Positions 35,490 through 47,854 of a DNA stretch of 64,000 nucleotides are shown in pieces. Under the pieces are notes generated by a model, which was given only the letters and a program-made list of their open reading frames with translations, was not told the DNA's origin and ran no database searches. The translations under genes and the position numbers were made by a program. How positions within the stretch are numbered: position 1 is the first letter of the stretch; every line of letters starts with the position of its first letter. The stretch comes from Globodera rostochiensis (lineage: Eukaryota > Nematoda > Chromadorea > Rhabditida > Heteroderidae), in the NCBI GenBank assembly GCA_018350325.1, contig JAEVLN010000010.1, forward strand, positions 2,232,001-2,296,000, given 5' to 3'.

Positions 35490-36922
35490 ATGCTAAATTT
35501 TTTTCAAAATCTTTTGTCTACAATTGGTAAGAATCAATAAAAAATATTTAAAACAAAAATGTTTTGTTCAGTTTTTATCCAATTACTCGCCGCAGATGCT
35601 ATTGAAATTAAGCCTGAACTGGTACCGTCACTCATAAAGCACAGCCTATTGAAAAATGTTCGCAAATTACTCCAAACTCATGTCCGTGCTCAGGAAGATG
35701 CACATTCAGGACGGTTGCCGAAAATTTATTAAATAAATATTGTACCAAATTTAAAATAGTCAAAAATATTTGCTTAAAAAGTGTTTAGAAATATTATTTT
35801 GAATAATTTAAATCAATAATTGAATATTATACTAGGGCAAAACCCGATCCTAAAAAATACTAAAATCCAGACCTTGTTCCAGACTGGGTTGAACCCGGAT
35901 CTTCTACATTAACCCTCTTCCCGTAGCTCAGGGCTGAACCCTAATTTCACCACTTTTGATTTTTAAAAAATGCCAATTTTATTTTTGGCAATTTTTAATT
36001 GCTTTAAAGCCATCTATTCGGTGATATAAAGGGACAACACAACGCCAACTGGACTGTTAACAAACATAAGCAATGATTTTTTAAAATTATTTGATTACTC
36101 AAGCACATTCGAAGACCTACTAATTCTCAAAGAACATCTTCAACTCCTTGACGAAATTGAACAAAAATTTGAACAAAAAATTTTACCGGAAAATGTCAAT
36201 AAATTTGTTGACTCAATCAAATTCATCATTCCACGTTTGCTTACTTATGAAGTGAGAGCTGAAGATGGGCAAACAATGTTTGCTGGTGAAAAAAGAGCAT
36301 TTGAATTGGAGATAGAAATATGCGGAAATTTAAATAAAAATTTGTGCACAATTTTGGAAGAATTAAAAAACAAAATTGAAAACAAAATTGAAATTGAAAC
36401 TATTTTTAAAAATTTGAAAAAAGAAGCCGGTTTTCTTTCAAGAGTTCCTCATTTTCGGAAAAATAATGTGTTTGTTGAAACCGAGGACAAAATTCGAGCT
36501 CTAAACTCGCTGATTCTTTACACAATGTTTTACAGCAATTTTATAGACATATTTCAGGAAAAAGACAAGGTATTAAAATTTTTATTTAAATATTACAATT
36601 AATTAAGTGGATTATTAGTTTATTAGAATAAAGCAAAATTAAATTATTTATACAATGAAGAATTTTATTCTTATCATAATTTTTTAATTTTAATAAATTT
36701 TTAAAGGCTGATACCTATGAATTTGAACTAAAATGGCTTAATGAAGTGACGCAAACTTTTTTGAATTCTTATTTTTTATTGAAGAAGCAATACTTGGAAA
36801 GCATTGGGCGCTGTGATAATTTACGAGTTTTAAATTTTGTCGAAAATCATTTGACGCCATTTATATTCAAATGTGACAAATTGATGGAAGAAATAAACAA
36901 GAAAATCAAAAAATTCTTTTAA
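35490..36922 (+). CDS. Secreted-type protein of unknown family (paralogue of the 7.0 kb gene)
   Basis: Exons supported by phase: 35490-35526, an exon starting at 35596, one starting near 36032 and ending 36569, and 36707-36922. The start MLNFFQNLLSTIDA is only weakly signal-like, so secretion is less clear than for the 7.0 kb paralogue. Shared blocks are VPSLIKHSLLKNV, FELEIEICGNLNKNL, LNSLILYTMFYSNFIDIF and, in the last exon, FELKWLNEVTQTFLNSYFLL plus IFKCDKLMEEINKK. The same last splice position (phase 0 right after the MFYS helix) is kept in both genes. The donor of the second exon is not resolved: the frame runs to a stop near 35733 and no good GT in the required phase is visible, so a damaged gene cannot be excluded. 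Function unknown. Confidence 0.6.
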
Positions 36923-38486
36923 ACTGAGTTTATCAATTTTTAGCGAAATTGAATCTATTTATTAGTTTGTGATATAATAAAATGTAGTTTCAATATTTAT
37001 ACAATAACGGAAATATTCAAATTGAAATTTTTTTAAATTTGTGAAGAACATTTTGCGATTTTAAACAAAAGTTGATAAAATTGATTTATCGGTTCATCCG
37101 TCCTTTCTTTCACTTTCATAAAAGCCGCATTTTAAATCCATTTTTTAAGTAGTTAAAAAATTCATATTAAACTTAGAATAACCAAGCAACTTTGTAATTT
37201 TTTACAATAAAAGTCCAGACAAATCGGCAGCGCCTGGATCAATTTTTTTAACCAGTCCAGATCCCGATAGTATTGAGTCCTAAAATCATTTTCATAATCA
37301 GCAACTAGTTTAACGAAAGGCTGATTTTATAATAAAACAACAAAAAAAGAATGGACATTTTTGATATTATGGTTATTGTATTAATTGTTTCTTTCTCTTG
37401 GAATTAAAAAGGTCAACCCCCAAAATTCAAATTCGACTGTGGACAGTTCGTCAATAAAACATTACGCAAAGCTAATTTTCGTTGATTTTTTAAAATGTTT
37501 TATTATTATTTGCATTTTTTTCAAACAAATAAAATTTATTGGGTGAGAAGCAGGGTTGCTCCGGATTACCCAAAACGCGAGAGCCGAAACCCGGGCTTTT
37601 TCTTAACCCAAAAACCGACGAGGTTTTTGATCGGGTTTTGGGTCGAGATCCGAGTCCAACCCAACAAATTTTCGGGAAATTCTCTTCTTTTTTTTTTAAA
37701 TCATAGGGGTGTGCCCCTTTTGTTTTGCAACATTTGTAATAATTTTCTTAACATATTGGCACCAAAAATTCAAAATTTTCTCACATTACGCAAAGTCAAA
37801 TTTATTTTCTAGCTTATTTTCGTTGATTTTTTGAAAATGTTTTATTATTATTCCAACATTTTCACTGGTTGGGATGAAACTTTAAGAAAAACTAGATTTT
37901 ATCTGATGAATTCCCAGCCGGAAGTGGACTTTGACTTTTATAAATTGTTTTATGTTTTAAAATAAATTTTTTTTTTTTTACAATGATTATTGTACATTTT
38001 TTGTTTTGTTGAAAGTTTCTCAGAATTCTTTTTGCTGAAAAAATTAGAATTTCTTACCATACAATAGCAACCAAAAATGGCAGCTCGTTATTTTTTTGGC
38101 AAAAAACATAATTGATAATATAATTTTATATTTAATTTAAAAACAACGCACAAATTTACATCGAAGCCTTGCAGAGAGTAACATGGAGGGAGTGAAATTT
38201 AGTAAAATCGCCTTATCAAAAAATGCAATAATTTATTTAAAATTAAACTGGTTTTAGTAAAAAAAAAAAATTCACAATGTTAATTTGATTCCAATGCACC
38301 ATTTATTAAAACTAAAAATTAGTCATAATGTGTCATTTAAGAACTAAATTCTATCATCCAATTAAAATTTAACAAATAAAATTCCATTTTTTATTATTCA
38401 TCAGTGTAAGTGAACAGTGTGCTTACAAAAACTTATCATCGGCACATTCAATTTCAAGGAATCGAAATGATGGATTGATTAACAAC
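36923..38486. other. Intergenic region, no gene recognised
   Basis: A segment near 37465-37500 (acgcaaagctaattttcgtt) is partly repeated near 37790-37830. Between them lies a gattacccaaaacgcgagag repeat that recurs near 39005. Otherwise AT-rich, with no protein-like frame beyond repeat artefacts. Confidence 0.45.
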
Positions 38487-38558
38487 GGTCTCATGGTGTA
38501 ACGGTTAGCACTCTGGACTCTGAATCCAGCAATCCCAGTTCGAATCTGGGTGAGACCT
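38487..38558 (+). tRNA. tRNA-Gln (anticodon CUG)
   Basis: A full 72-nt cloverleaf is visible. The acceptor pairs ggtctca with tgagacc. The D arm is tggtgtaacggttagca, the anticodon stem ctgga/tccag encloses loop ctctgaa with anticodon CTG at 38520-38522, and the T arm cccag ttcgaat ctggg is perfect. No intron. The sequence is very close to the conserved animal tRNA-Gln(CUG) consensus, so this is probably functional. Confidence 0.96.
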
Positions 38559-38830
38559 CACTTTTTGGCAATCCAACAAGCTAAATCGACGACACCTCTA
38601 AAATACGTATCCGAAAAGCAGACACAAACAAATAAAAACAATAAATTTTTATCAAAAACCAAAAAAGAATGAAACCCTATTTTTGTAATTATACTTCTTT
38701 TTAAATTTAAAATAAAGTTTTATAATCAAAAAAATTTATTTTTTAGAAAATGTAAGTGTCCAGCTGGCTGGGACGGTTATAAAACGCCTATGGCGGGGGC
38801 ATAAGCTCCATAAGAGGGACGACTAATGGG

Positions 38831-38930
38831 ACGCCACGGTAGCTCAGACGGTAAGAGCATTGGTTCTGGGTGTGAAGCTGATCACTGCACCGAACGAAGG
38901 TCGTGGGTTCGATTCCTGCCCGGGGCTACC
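38831..38930 (+). tRNA. tRNA-like sequence with an enlarged anticodon region
   Basis: An A-box-like ggtagctcagacggtaagagc and a strong B-box ggtcgtgggttcgattcctg are followed by gcccggggctacca. Between them about 40 bases separate the D and T arms; ttggt can pair with accga around a 24-nt loop, compatible with an intron-containing anticodon arm. The acceptor 5' strand (cgccacgg) pairs poorly with the 3' strand (cggggct). It may be an intron-bearing tRNA, a decayed tRNA or a SINE head; the anticodon is not assignable. Confidence 0.45.
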
Positions 38931-39445
38931 ATTTTGCCTATCTCTAACTAAAATTACAAAAAAACTGGCCGGCAAAAAGGGTATTGGGACACCACCAACC
39001 GACCAGGATTGCCGCGGGTTACCCGAAACCTGAGAGCCAAAACCCGGACTTTTTCTCGACCCGAAACAACCCCGATATAAAGGATTTTCGCAAATTTGTA
39101 TTTTTAAATTTATACTTTTTTAAAATCAATTATTACATCACTTTTACGTAAACGAAATTATATGTTTTTTTATTAAGGCTTGTACACATAGACATCATAA
39201 TATATGTTTACGTGAAATTGACATTTTTCCAATTGTCGCAAAATATAATCAATTTTTGCTGTCATCAAAATTATACGTAAATTATTATTTACGTCAATGC
39301 AACAAATATTGATCGTCATAAAAAATTACGCATTAGTTAAATAATATATAAGGTTTAAATTCCTTGCCATTTTGTATACAAATAAAGCAATAAATACAAT
39401 ACATTTCAGCAGACATATTTAGATCTACATAATTCAGCCTTAATT
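38931..39445. other. Upstream region of the secreted repeat-protein gene
   Basis: Contains a copy of the ccgcgggttacccgaaacctg repeat near 39005-39065, also seen near 37560. An AT-rich segment follows that should contain the promoter and 5' end of the downstream gene. No gene recognised. Confidence 0.45.
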
Positions 39446-41586
39446 ATGCAATTATATTTAAGCATATTATTTTTGTATTTAGTAATACATAAAGGTAATA
39501 TTATTACCTTACTTTTTGGGTTTGTGTGCTGTCAATTGATTATAAATCCTTCGCAATCATTAAGCTCAATAATTAGCGCTTATAATTAAGAAACACTTAG
39601 GATAATAAAATTTTTAAAAAAACCTTTTTTCTATTTCATTAAAATATTTTATTAAGTTACGGCAACAAGTCCATCAACAAGTGAAAGAGATCAACACATT
39701 AAGACCATTTTTGCAATTGACATGAATCGAAGAATTGATGGATTTAAAACGAGCACAATTGAAGAACGGATGAAGGAAATGGAACGAATTGAACAAGAGC
39801 TCAGCGAACAGCTTGATCGTGCAATTCATTTAACCAAAATATTGATGAAACTCGATGAAACCGAAAAACAAATATCGGATAAATTTTATGAAAAAGGTAT
39901 TAAATAAAAATTAATTGTTGTCGGCATTTTTGGGGATGTCCAAAAACTAAAATTTACCTATTTTTTTATAGTTTGTCTGCGTATTATTTGAATATTAGGA
40001 TTATTCGAATTTTCCTATTTCAAAATTTTGCTAGTAAAATTCGAATTTATTAAAATTAACTTTTTTTGAAGATAGAGGTATTCAATAACTCCTCGTATTA
40101 TTGGAATATTTTCAAATAATACTAGGAAAATTTAAAATAATCCTATATTCAAATAATACGCCGACATATTTAATTTCTAGTTTCGATTTCATCATTATCA
40201 TCCACCAATGTTGCAATGCCAAATCGGAATGCAAACATCAATCCGTTTCGTATTCCGAATCGGCAACCAACAACAACAACTTTGTCTTCTGACCAAGAAA
40301 ATAAGCGTGAAGGCAAATCAAGGGCAAATACGGCACACGAGTCTGGTGCCAACCACCAGGGTTTGAGCACCGACCGACTGACTGGCAGATTTAAAACGCT
40401 CCAACAATTGAGGGCAAGACTGGACAATATTGAAAGTGCCAAAGCAAAGGCCAAATCGGTTGAAAAATTAAAATCCCCAACTTTTTTTCGTCAATCACAA
40501 CAATCTTTGGGCACTTTAAGCATAGACCGATCAACTGAAAAAGCCGAAGCATTGAGTGAATGGAAATTGTTAATGGAATCAATTGTATTGAACCTCGGGC
40601 GACTGCCTAAGTATGCCAATTGGACCCGCGAATTGGTGAGAAACGAATTCAACATGTTGGGTGCAACCTTTAATTATGTGCGCGACGCTAACAAACGACC
40701 ATTAAAAAGTCCTAAAGAAATTTTTAAATGTTTACAAAACGCTGTGGCGGTCTATAATGAATACAAGATAAGCAGAATGGTACCAGCAAACAATGATCAT
40801 GAACAACAAGATGAAACTGATGATGGATCAGCAACAGAGTACGATGATCGTGAATCACCAAAGGATCAGAGTGATCATGAATCAGAAAATGCTCAAATTA
40901 GTCATGAATCGGGCATCGATCAGAGTCAAGATGAATCAGAAAAAACTCAATCCATCAATCAGAGTGACACTGATTCAGAAAAAACTCAATCCATCGATCA
41001 GAGTGTCGATGAATCAGAAAAAACTCAATCCATCGATCAGAGTGCCGATGAATCAGAAAAAACTCAATCCATCGATCAGAGTGACACTGATTCAGAAAAA
41101 ACTCAATCCATCGATCAGAGTGCCGATGAATCAGAAAAAACTCAATCCATCGATCAGAGTGACACTGAATCAGAAAAAACCCAATCCATCGATCAGAGTG
41201 TCGATAAATCAGAAAAAACTCAATCCATCAATCAGAGTGTCGATGAATCCATCGATCAGAGTGACGATGAATCAGAAAAAACTCAATCCATTGATCAAAG
41301 TGACGATGAATCAGAAAAAACTCAATCCATCGATCAGAGTGCCGATGAATCAGCTACAACAACTGATTCGGAAAGTGAATCCGAGAAAACTCTAAGCAAT
41401 GATGGTTATTATTCAGAAAATGCTTCAACTGAAGATGGTACAGCGACGGCTTCCATTATTAGCCAACTTGAAAAGGCTTACAGTGACAGTGAACTAGCAA
41501 ATATGCATCGTGATTATCAATCTACCAACAAGAAGCTAAAAAAGGCTCATAGTAACATTGCACTAAAAAAAGCTTATAATATATAA
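39446..41586 (+). CDS. Secreted, disordered protein with 13-residue repeats
   Basis: Three exons join in perfect phase (all phase 1): 39446-39494, 39657-39896 and 40181-41586, about 564 residues. The first exon alone encodes a hydrophobic signal peptide, MQLYLSILFLYLVIHK, so the ATG at 39446 is preferred over later ones. The second exon gives a short amphipathic coiled-coil-like segment (ERMKEMERIEQELSEQLD). The third encodes a Ser/Thr-rich linker, a small folded-looking region (LLMESIVLNLGRLPKYANW), then about eleven copies of SEKTQSIDQSxDE rich in Ser, Asp and Gln, and a Ser/Lys-rich tail. No known domain recognised. The architecture, signal peptide plus acidic low-complexity tandem repeats, is typical of nematode secretions. 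A second frame through the repeat is also open only because the unit is 39 bp. Confidence 0.8.
39973..40165. mobile_element. Palindromic miniature element in an intron
   Basis: The left end gtctgcgtattatttgaata and the right end tattcaaataatacgccgac are inverted repeats extending over about 28 bases (including taggatta/taatccta). The interior is AT-rich with further attattcgaat motifs. It lies in the second intron of the secreted repeat-protein gene and ends about 15 bases before the acceptor. Related fragments occur near 35040-35310. Confidence 0.75.
40930..41350 (+). repeat. 39-bp coding minisatellite
   Basis: The unit, tcagaaaaaactcaatccat followed by cgatcagagtgccgatgaa, encodes SEKTQSIDQSADE. 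About eleven units occur, differing mainly in the codons for the last three residues (ADE, VDE, TDS, DDE, VDK). One shortened unit near 41240-41275 lacks the EKTQ part. Because the unit is a multiple of three it preserves the frame, and copy number is likely to vary between individuals. Confidence 0.95.
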
Positions 41587-42412
41587 GTGATGTTTGATGA
41601 CAATGATGAAGCGTAAATAAATTTGCTAATTATACCCCGATTAAATTAGTTAACAGATAAATGGTTGCATAATATACTAAATGATTAAGTTGATAAACAT
41701 AATTGGCAGAATGTTCCCAAAAAATCTCATTAAATTTACAAATATAGTAAAATAAATTTACTGAATTTTCTGATAATTAACTATTAATTCACTATTTATG
41801 ATGGAGTTTATGGAATTGTTCTAAAACAATTTTAAAATAGAAAAACACTCTAATACCGACCGACCCCTTGTTGTTAATCTTGAGATTTCAAATCAATTTC
41901 CGCAATCATTGCTCAACAATAAAAAATTGGCATTTTTCAATGTTTGGCGGATTTTGGTACAACAACATTTGGCCCCTTGATTGGATCTCTCCTGTTGATT
42001 TTTAGAGCATAGGCTTCAGACTACCAAATTTAGAGCAATTGGGCCATTGAAACCACCGCTTGAGTATGTAGTGGAGAAAAAGCCCAAAAAAAGTAGCAAC
42101 CAAAGCTACTACTAATTTTCGGACACTTTTGAGTGCTTTTAATTTGTTAAATGGCCCTTAACGCACATTTTCCGAATCAGCTTCTCGGGTGCATTTGAAA
42201 AAAAGAGATACCAAAAAGAATTTTTATAAAATATGAATCCAAAATCTACACCAACTGAATAATCTCATAGATAGACTAACTAATAATGATAAATACATAA
42301 AGTGATATACAATAGAGAACCGACCATAATTATGTAAATAATGAAAATTTTAAATACCAAAGCGTTGATCAAACTTTTTACCAACGACAGAACCAAGACC
42401 TATTCTCGCGTT
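41587..42412. other. Convergent spacer, no gene recognised
   Basis: Separates the 3' ends of the plus-strand secreted repeat-protein gene and the minus-strand phosphatase gene. AT-rich with AATAAA-like sequences near 41616 and 41750. Nothing else recognised. Confidence 0.5.
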
Positions 42413-44889
42413 TCAATGTGGTCGCAAATAATGATGCTCCGACAGATGAGACAGTCCACTTGAGTATTCCATGCGGAATCGTTTCAGAACATCCACAGTA
42501 TGCTCGCCACCGTCCCCATCATCGTAGCGAACAAATTTGCTTACGGTAGCCTGCCCGGGTCCAACCCATTCTCCAGTCAACAACTCGTGGAGAAGGCCAA
42601 TGATGCCACTGTGGGAGACCAACACAATGTGTTTGGCTGAAAAATTAACAATGATTCGATATTTAAGGACCTAAATCAAATTTGAAAATTTTGTTAATAA
42701 TTTTATTAAAAAACAATTAATTAACTAGCAATTTTTATTTGTCTCTAAAATGTGGCGAAGTGTTTGCTCGACTACAAAATTGCAGTCCTTCTCCAATAGC
42801 TTTGGTGCAAGCGATTGTCGTTCAAGAATTGAAGCTAACAAAGCCCTGTACAAATCATTATAGTAAATTAATTCTTCAATAAAGCTAAATTTTCTACTTT
42901 TTTCAAAAAATTAAAATCAATTAATTACCAAATTTTAATATTTAAATGCACAAAAATGTAAATACTAAAAATCTATATATAGATGTATAAAAAAACCTTT
43001 TATTAAAGACAGGCCAGTAGTTTGGGTTCGACAAAGGAAAATCTGCATATAATTTTGCGTTTTCAAAAAATTCCATTCTTTGCTCGCACGGTTTGAAAAA
43101 CTATATTAAATCAACAAATTATTTTAATAAAAACAAAACATCAAATTTTGCATTTTACAAAAACAATTGGTCCATTTGTTAATTGACAAGCAAAAAACTT
43201 TTAATTTGATACTCCTACAAATAGTACCTCGGTTAAACCCGGCTCAATATTCATGTAGATTCCGCTCCCATTTCTTCCATGCAAAATCCCATTTGCAGTT
43301 TGAACAGTTCGTGTGAATGGCGATGTGTAAATGTTGTCAATTGGAATTGGTTTAAACCTAAATTGATTTTAATAGATAAAATCAAATTAAATTGTTTTTT
43401 TTAAATATGTTTTACCATTTGCCAAGCTCTTCGGCTTGTTCAAGTCCTCTCGTTGACAGCGGAACGTCCTGTTTGGACATTGTGGGTTCTAAATTCTTAC
43501 ACCAATCCAAGTCAACATTGTCTTGTCGTTGTGCATGTCGAACAAAATACAAAGTTTGTAGAGCATTTGGACGTTGGTCTATAAATGTAAAAAAAATTCA
43601 TCATTTATCTTGAAAATTAAATCTCGGAAGAATTAAAAAAAAGTAACAAAATGGTACAGTTATAAAGTAAAAATTGAATTGAATATTTTGTTACCTATTG
43701 TCCATAAACGGTTAACTTTTTCTTTTTCTACATCGGTCCATACAATTTGCAAATTATTCAACTCGTCTTCAATAAATTGCAACGAATCCGTATAGTTCTC
43801 ATATGTGTACAGAAACTCAGCTGTTGTAAACTAAATTTTTATTTAAATTATAAATTAAAAATGATTCAAGTAGAAATTACACAAGAAAATTAATAAAATA
43901 AAGAATAAGAAATAATATTATGTTTAAAATTTTTCAGAATTAAAATTTCCAAAACTTTCCTTTTTCTCAGTGCATTTGCTTCTTAGGTATTCAAACTTTT
44001 CGATTAATTGAACACGAATGCTATATAAAATATCATCATAAAGCTTCAATTTTTTTTCATAGCGCACAAAATCAAACATTTTATCATCGTTTGTTTTTAA
44101 TTTTTTAATAATCTAAAAGAATTACAATTAATTGGTTTAATGATATTTCTAAAATTTACCTTTCCAAGCTGTCTTTGATTTTCGTCGTTTCCTTTAAGAA
44201 ATTTGTCAAGAAAATAGCGACCAATAGTTGCATTTTGAGCACGTAAAATCATTGAAATTACGTTGAACTTCTGATATGGATGATAAAGTTGAATGCTTTC
44301 AATCTCTTTTTTCTAAAAAGTATTTTTAAATTTAAATTTTTACCAAAAAGCGCATATTTTCTATTACTCTTTAAAGGCTTTATTTTCTAATTTATGACAC
44401 AAATTAAAATACAAATTATTTTACTTTATTTATAAAAAACTAAAAGTTAGCAAGTAAAAAATGCGTGTCGGTGTGCTTTCAAAAAAAAAAAATGTGAATT
44501 TTCTTACATCAAATCTACCAGACAATTCCTTGCTTTCAGCGTATGCAACTTTTTTTGCCTCCATTAATGTTTGGTTTTGTGCACAAATTTTCTTTTCAAA
44601 TTCGCGAAAAAAGTCAAATAAATCACCTAAAAAAATATTATAAATAAATTAAATAATTCAAAATGAACGCACCTTCAATACAATCTTTTTGTTTTAAAAT
44701 CCAAGAAAGTTGCTTTTGCTCGTCAATTTTATAATGTTTTTTGTAATATTGTTCTTGACATTGCATAAATTTGATGGCATCCAACATTTTGATTGTCATA
44801 AAAATATTTTTAATAATCAGAATTTTATTTTTTAAATATTTTATACCATTTTTTGTCATTGGAAAAAGTTGCAGCCGAAGAACGATCAT
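42413..44889 (-). CDS. Histidine phosphatase (phosphoglycerate-mutase-like) with helical N-terminal extension
   Basis: Exons run from 44889 to 42413; the order of coding blocks is clear though one or two junctions near 42.65-43.1 kb are not resolved. N-terminal part (roughly 240 residues): long charged helices, for example FREFEKKICAQNQTLMEAKK, LYHPYQKFNVISMILRAQNA and YDDILYSIRVQLIEKFEYLR, with no recognised domain, though the pattern recalls helical-bundle membrane-binding domains. C-terminal part: histidine phosphatase domain with catalytic TLYFVRHAQR (RHA in place of the usual RHG), the phosphate-pocket YTSPFTRTVQTA and the second catalytic His in HIVLVSHSGIIGLL. Substrate is unknown; the family includes metabolite phosphatases and protein phosphatases. 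The reading frame passes through several phase-matched introns, so the two parts are most likely one protein. Confidence 0.72.
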
Positions 44890-45382
44890 CTTTTGTATTA
44901 ATAAGCAAAAGTCAAATTATGAACAAAGAAAGTGTTATTTTCAATAACATTAGACCAATTTCAAACCCATGCCCAAATTCGAACCTTTTTTTGAAAACTC
45001 AAAATTTTACAACAAAAAAAAAGAGTACAATTTACAACGGAAATGTAATTCATATCTAATTCATGCTTTTTGAATGATTTTGAGACTAATTGATTTTGGA
45101 AATTTTTAATTTTCGACAAAAGTTCGAATTCGGGTCCGCTGTTCAATTGGTAAAAATGGAGCTGTTATTCGGATTCCTCGCCCCAAATACCCTCTAGAAA
45201 ACACCTTTTTATCAACTTTTAAAATTTGGAAAAATTGGTACCGCCAAATTGGACGAATTATAATGTTAATCGACTCCACTCTAAGCCTAATAGTAAGGCA
45301 CGAGTCTGAAGCAAGTTATGAACCCGGGACTGAAGTGTCTTTTTCAATTACCCCCCAAATTTTAACCAAAAAACCGCTGCTG

Positions 45383-46121
45383 TACAACTCGCCTATGTAA
45401 CATTTCGCCTACGCAACATTTCGCCTACAAAGCCAAAAGGCAGCATTTCGCCTACAAATTTAAAAATTCAATTTTTAACATTTCCTTTGACAAATTTAAG
45501 GCTTATTTGGCTAGATCAAAAGCAAAAGCATTGTAAAATCCATCTTCACACACGTATACCTAATTATTTATACTAGTAGATAAAGGAAAATGAATTTTGA
45601 AAAAAATGGGTCTGAAAAGGAAGATCCAAGAAGAGCCAAGCGCAAAGCTTCAAAAATTTTCGGCCAAGCAAGGAAGGACGTCACCTGCGAGGTTTTTGAG
45701 CACTTCGACAAATGTTAAGACGGTAAATGCCCAGTTTCGCAAAAACAACAGAGGTGCCTAGATGAGAGAACAATTCTATTAACAAAATCTATTTAATTAT
45801 TCATTTTGTATCATTTCTTTGTTGCCAGAGTTAATAAAATTGAAGCTTTAATTCTTTCGCGCATTACAAAATGCTTAATCGTTTGTCAAAGAAAATTAAA
45901 AAAAAAAAAAGAATTTTTAAAATTTGTAGGCGAAATGTTGCTTTTTGACTGGGTAGGCGAAATGTAACATTTTAACCCTGTAGGCGAAATGTTGCCTATT
46001 GGCTGTGTAGGCAAAATGTAAATAGGCGAAATGTTGTGTAGGCGAAGTGTTGCTTTTTGGCTTTGTAGGCGAAATGTTGCCTTTTGGCTGTGTAGGCGAA
46101 ATGTTACATAGGCGAGTTGTA
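45383..46121. mobile_element. 739-bp inverted-repeat element built of ggcgaaatgtt repeats
   Basis: Ends are perfect inverted repeats of about 30 bases (tacaactcgcctatgtaaca and its inverse tgttacataggcgagttgta, each continuing with tttcgcctac). Subterminally the motif tgtaggcgaaatgttgcctt is repeated about eight times on the right side and three on the left. The centre (about 45470-45890) is AT-rich with one short Lys-rich frame and no transposase. Confidence 0.85.
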
Positions 46122-46917
46122 GTGGCGCCCAAAAAACCCCAAAAAGTGCCAAAATATTGATTAAAAAATCTTCTATTTCGATCTTTAGGTGTCGTTTTGG
46201 CCAAGAAAAAGTCATTTTAGGAGGTGCATTTTAGTCTAAAAAATTTTTGAATATTAAGGGTTCGTTTTTATTGCATTTTTCTTAAGCAATTTTCGGGAAA
46301 ATGCCTAAACTTGGGCGATACCTATCATTAGGGCTTGAATTTTTAGTCTTTTTTCTGTTTTTTTCCTGGACGCGCCTTTCTATAAAACTCACGAAACTCC
46401 AGTTTTTAAAAACCAAAAATGCACGCCTAAAAATGGATTTTTCCAAATTTTCAAAAAAAATTGACTTTTGGCGAGACTACAAAATTCTGCCAGCCAAAAA
46501 ATTCTCAATATTTTAAATTTGCACTGAATTGCTTTTGTTTGAAATAGTTGCACAAAAAATGAATAGATTAATAAATAACTCAAAAAAAAAATTTTTGACC
46601 AGCTTACACCCCTAATTTTGACCTTTTTAGTGACTATTTTGACCTTTTTAAGGGATTTGACTGACTGACTATTTTAAAGTTTTTAGCCGGAATTTTACCA
46701 AAACAACTTTTTAAAATTAGGTCTTAAACAATTTGAAAAAATAAGTTCTGCAAAAATGCTAAGAGCGTACATAACTAAACTATTTTGCAGTGTTACCTGC
46801 GTTTGGTGTAGCATTGCCAGAACTGGATGCTTTTTTGTTTGGCGATGCATCTGAATTCTCTAAGTGAGTAAGGAAAATGTAAGCTAAAATATTTCGATAT
46901 TTATTAGTGATGCACGA

Positions 46918-47042
46918 GACCCAAAATTTACCGAGACTCGAGACCGAGACCGAGAAATGACACCGAGACTCGAGACCGAGACCCAAAAAAACCCGAGAAA
47001 TTTCTCGAGTCGAGACTCGAGACCGAGACTCTCGTGCATTAC
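46918..47042. mobile_element. Short element built of cgagactcgagacc repeats
   Basis: The ends tgcacgagacc and gactctcgtgca are inverted repeats. The interior repeats gagaccgagactcgagacc, itself palindromic. The same motif forms the ends of the larger element at 53513-54424, so the two are probably related. Target duplication not convincing. Confidence 0.65.
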
Positions 47043-47440
47043 ATAAATTTTTGTTAGTCACACCACACACTAAAAAGTGTATAAATATATTTTAATTTGA
47101 AATTGAATTTTCCTGACCCGTCTTCAGCAAAATAAAAGCGGCCACGATGAAGCAAAGTCCGTCCAAGAAAAGAAAGGTGCGCATTTTGAGGCAATTACAA
47201 TATTTGACTGATGCTGCTTTCTGGCTGTATTCTCCTCCGCTTTTATGCGGCTTTCAATCACTGGCTTTGAAGTGCCTTTGTTTCAAAATAGCATTGTCAG
47301 CGAAGAAAGTGGAGGGAATGCGAGAGAATGCGTTGGCATTTACGAAAAGCAAATGTTGGCATTGGCATAAATTTTTGCCCTATTAGCACCAAAAATAGTC
47401 ACTAAAAAGAAATAGTGGAATTGATTGCCCAACAAAAGAT

Positions 47441-47690
47441 GGGAAGGTATTGGTGGCATTTATTACGTATACATTGCCTTACTTCGACAAAGATTATATG
47501 CCTGAATTGAAGCGCGGCATTTGGGCCCCCTGGTTATGCCAATTTTGTGGAGAATTGAAGCATTAGGGCTAATGTATTGTATGAATGAAGTGCCAAGGCC
47601 AGAGCAAATGGCCATAGAAGCAGAGATATTGGTCGATAAATCTCAATTGCACTTTGCATATAACAAGGGCCGCACTGATCGCCGTTAAAA
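47441..47690 (+). pseudogene. Possible protein-coding remnant of unknown origin
   Basis: One frame reads GKVLVAFITYTLPYFDKDYM then PELKRGIWAPWLCQFCGELKH before a stop. After a shift, a second frame reads GLMYCMNEVPRPEQMAIEAE and then ILVDKSQLHFAYNKGRTDRR. The composition is protein-like, but the frames are broken and no splice sites join them convincingly. It may be a decayed gene or exons of an unrecognised gene. No function assigned. Confidence 0.25.
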
Positions 47691-47854
47691 AAAATTCAAA
47701 GTTTCAGAATCGTTTCGAGTATTCTCATCAGATAGATAATTCGAAGGATATCGTCATTCTTCTCTTCGCGCCTTCTCGAATTTTCGCACTCTAAGCGGAC
47801 GAGGTATGAAAGAACATCGCTAAGAAAGTGGATGTTTTAATTGGTAGTTTAAAT

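Noticed and set aside
40793..41395. 200-codon frame rich in NQKKLNPSIRV
   Set aside because: It is the shifted frame of the 39-bp coding repeat; the signal-peptide exon and splice phase select the other frame.
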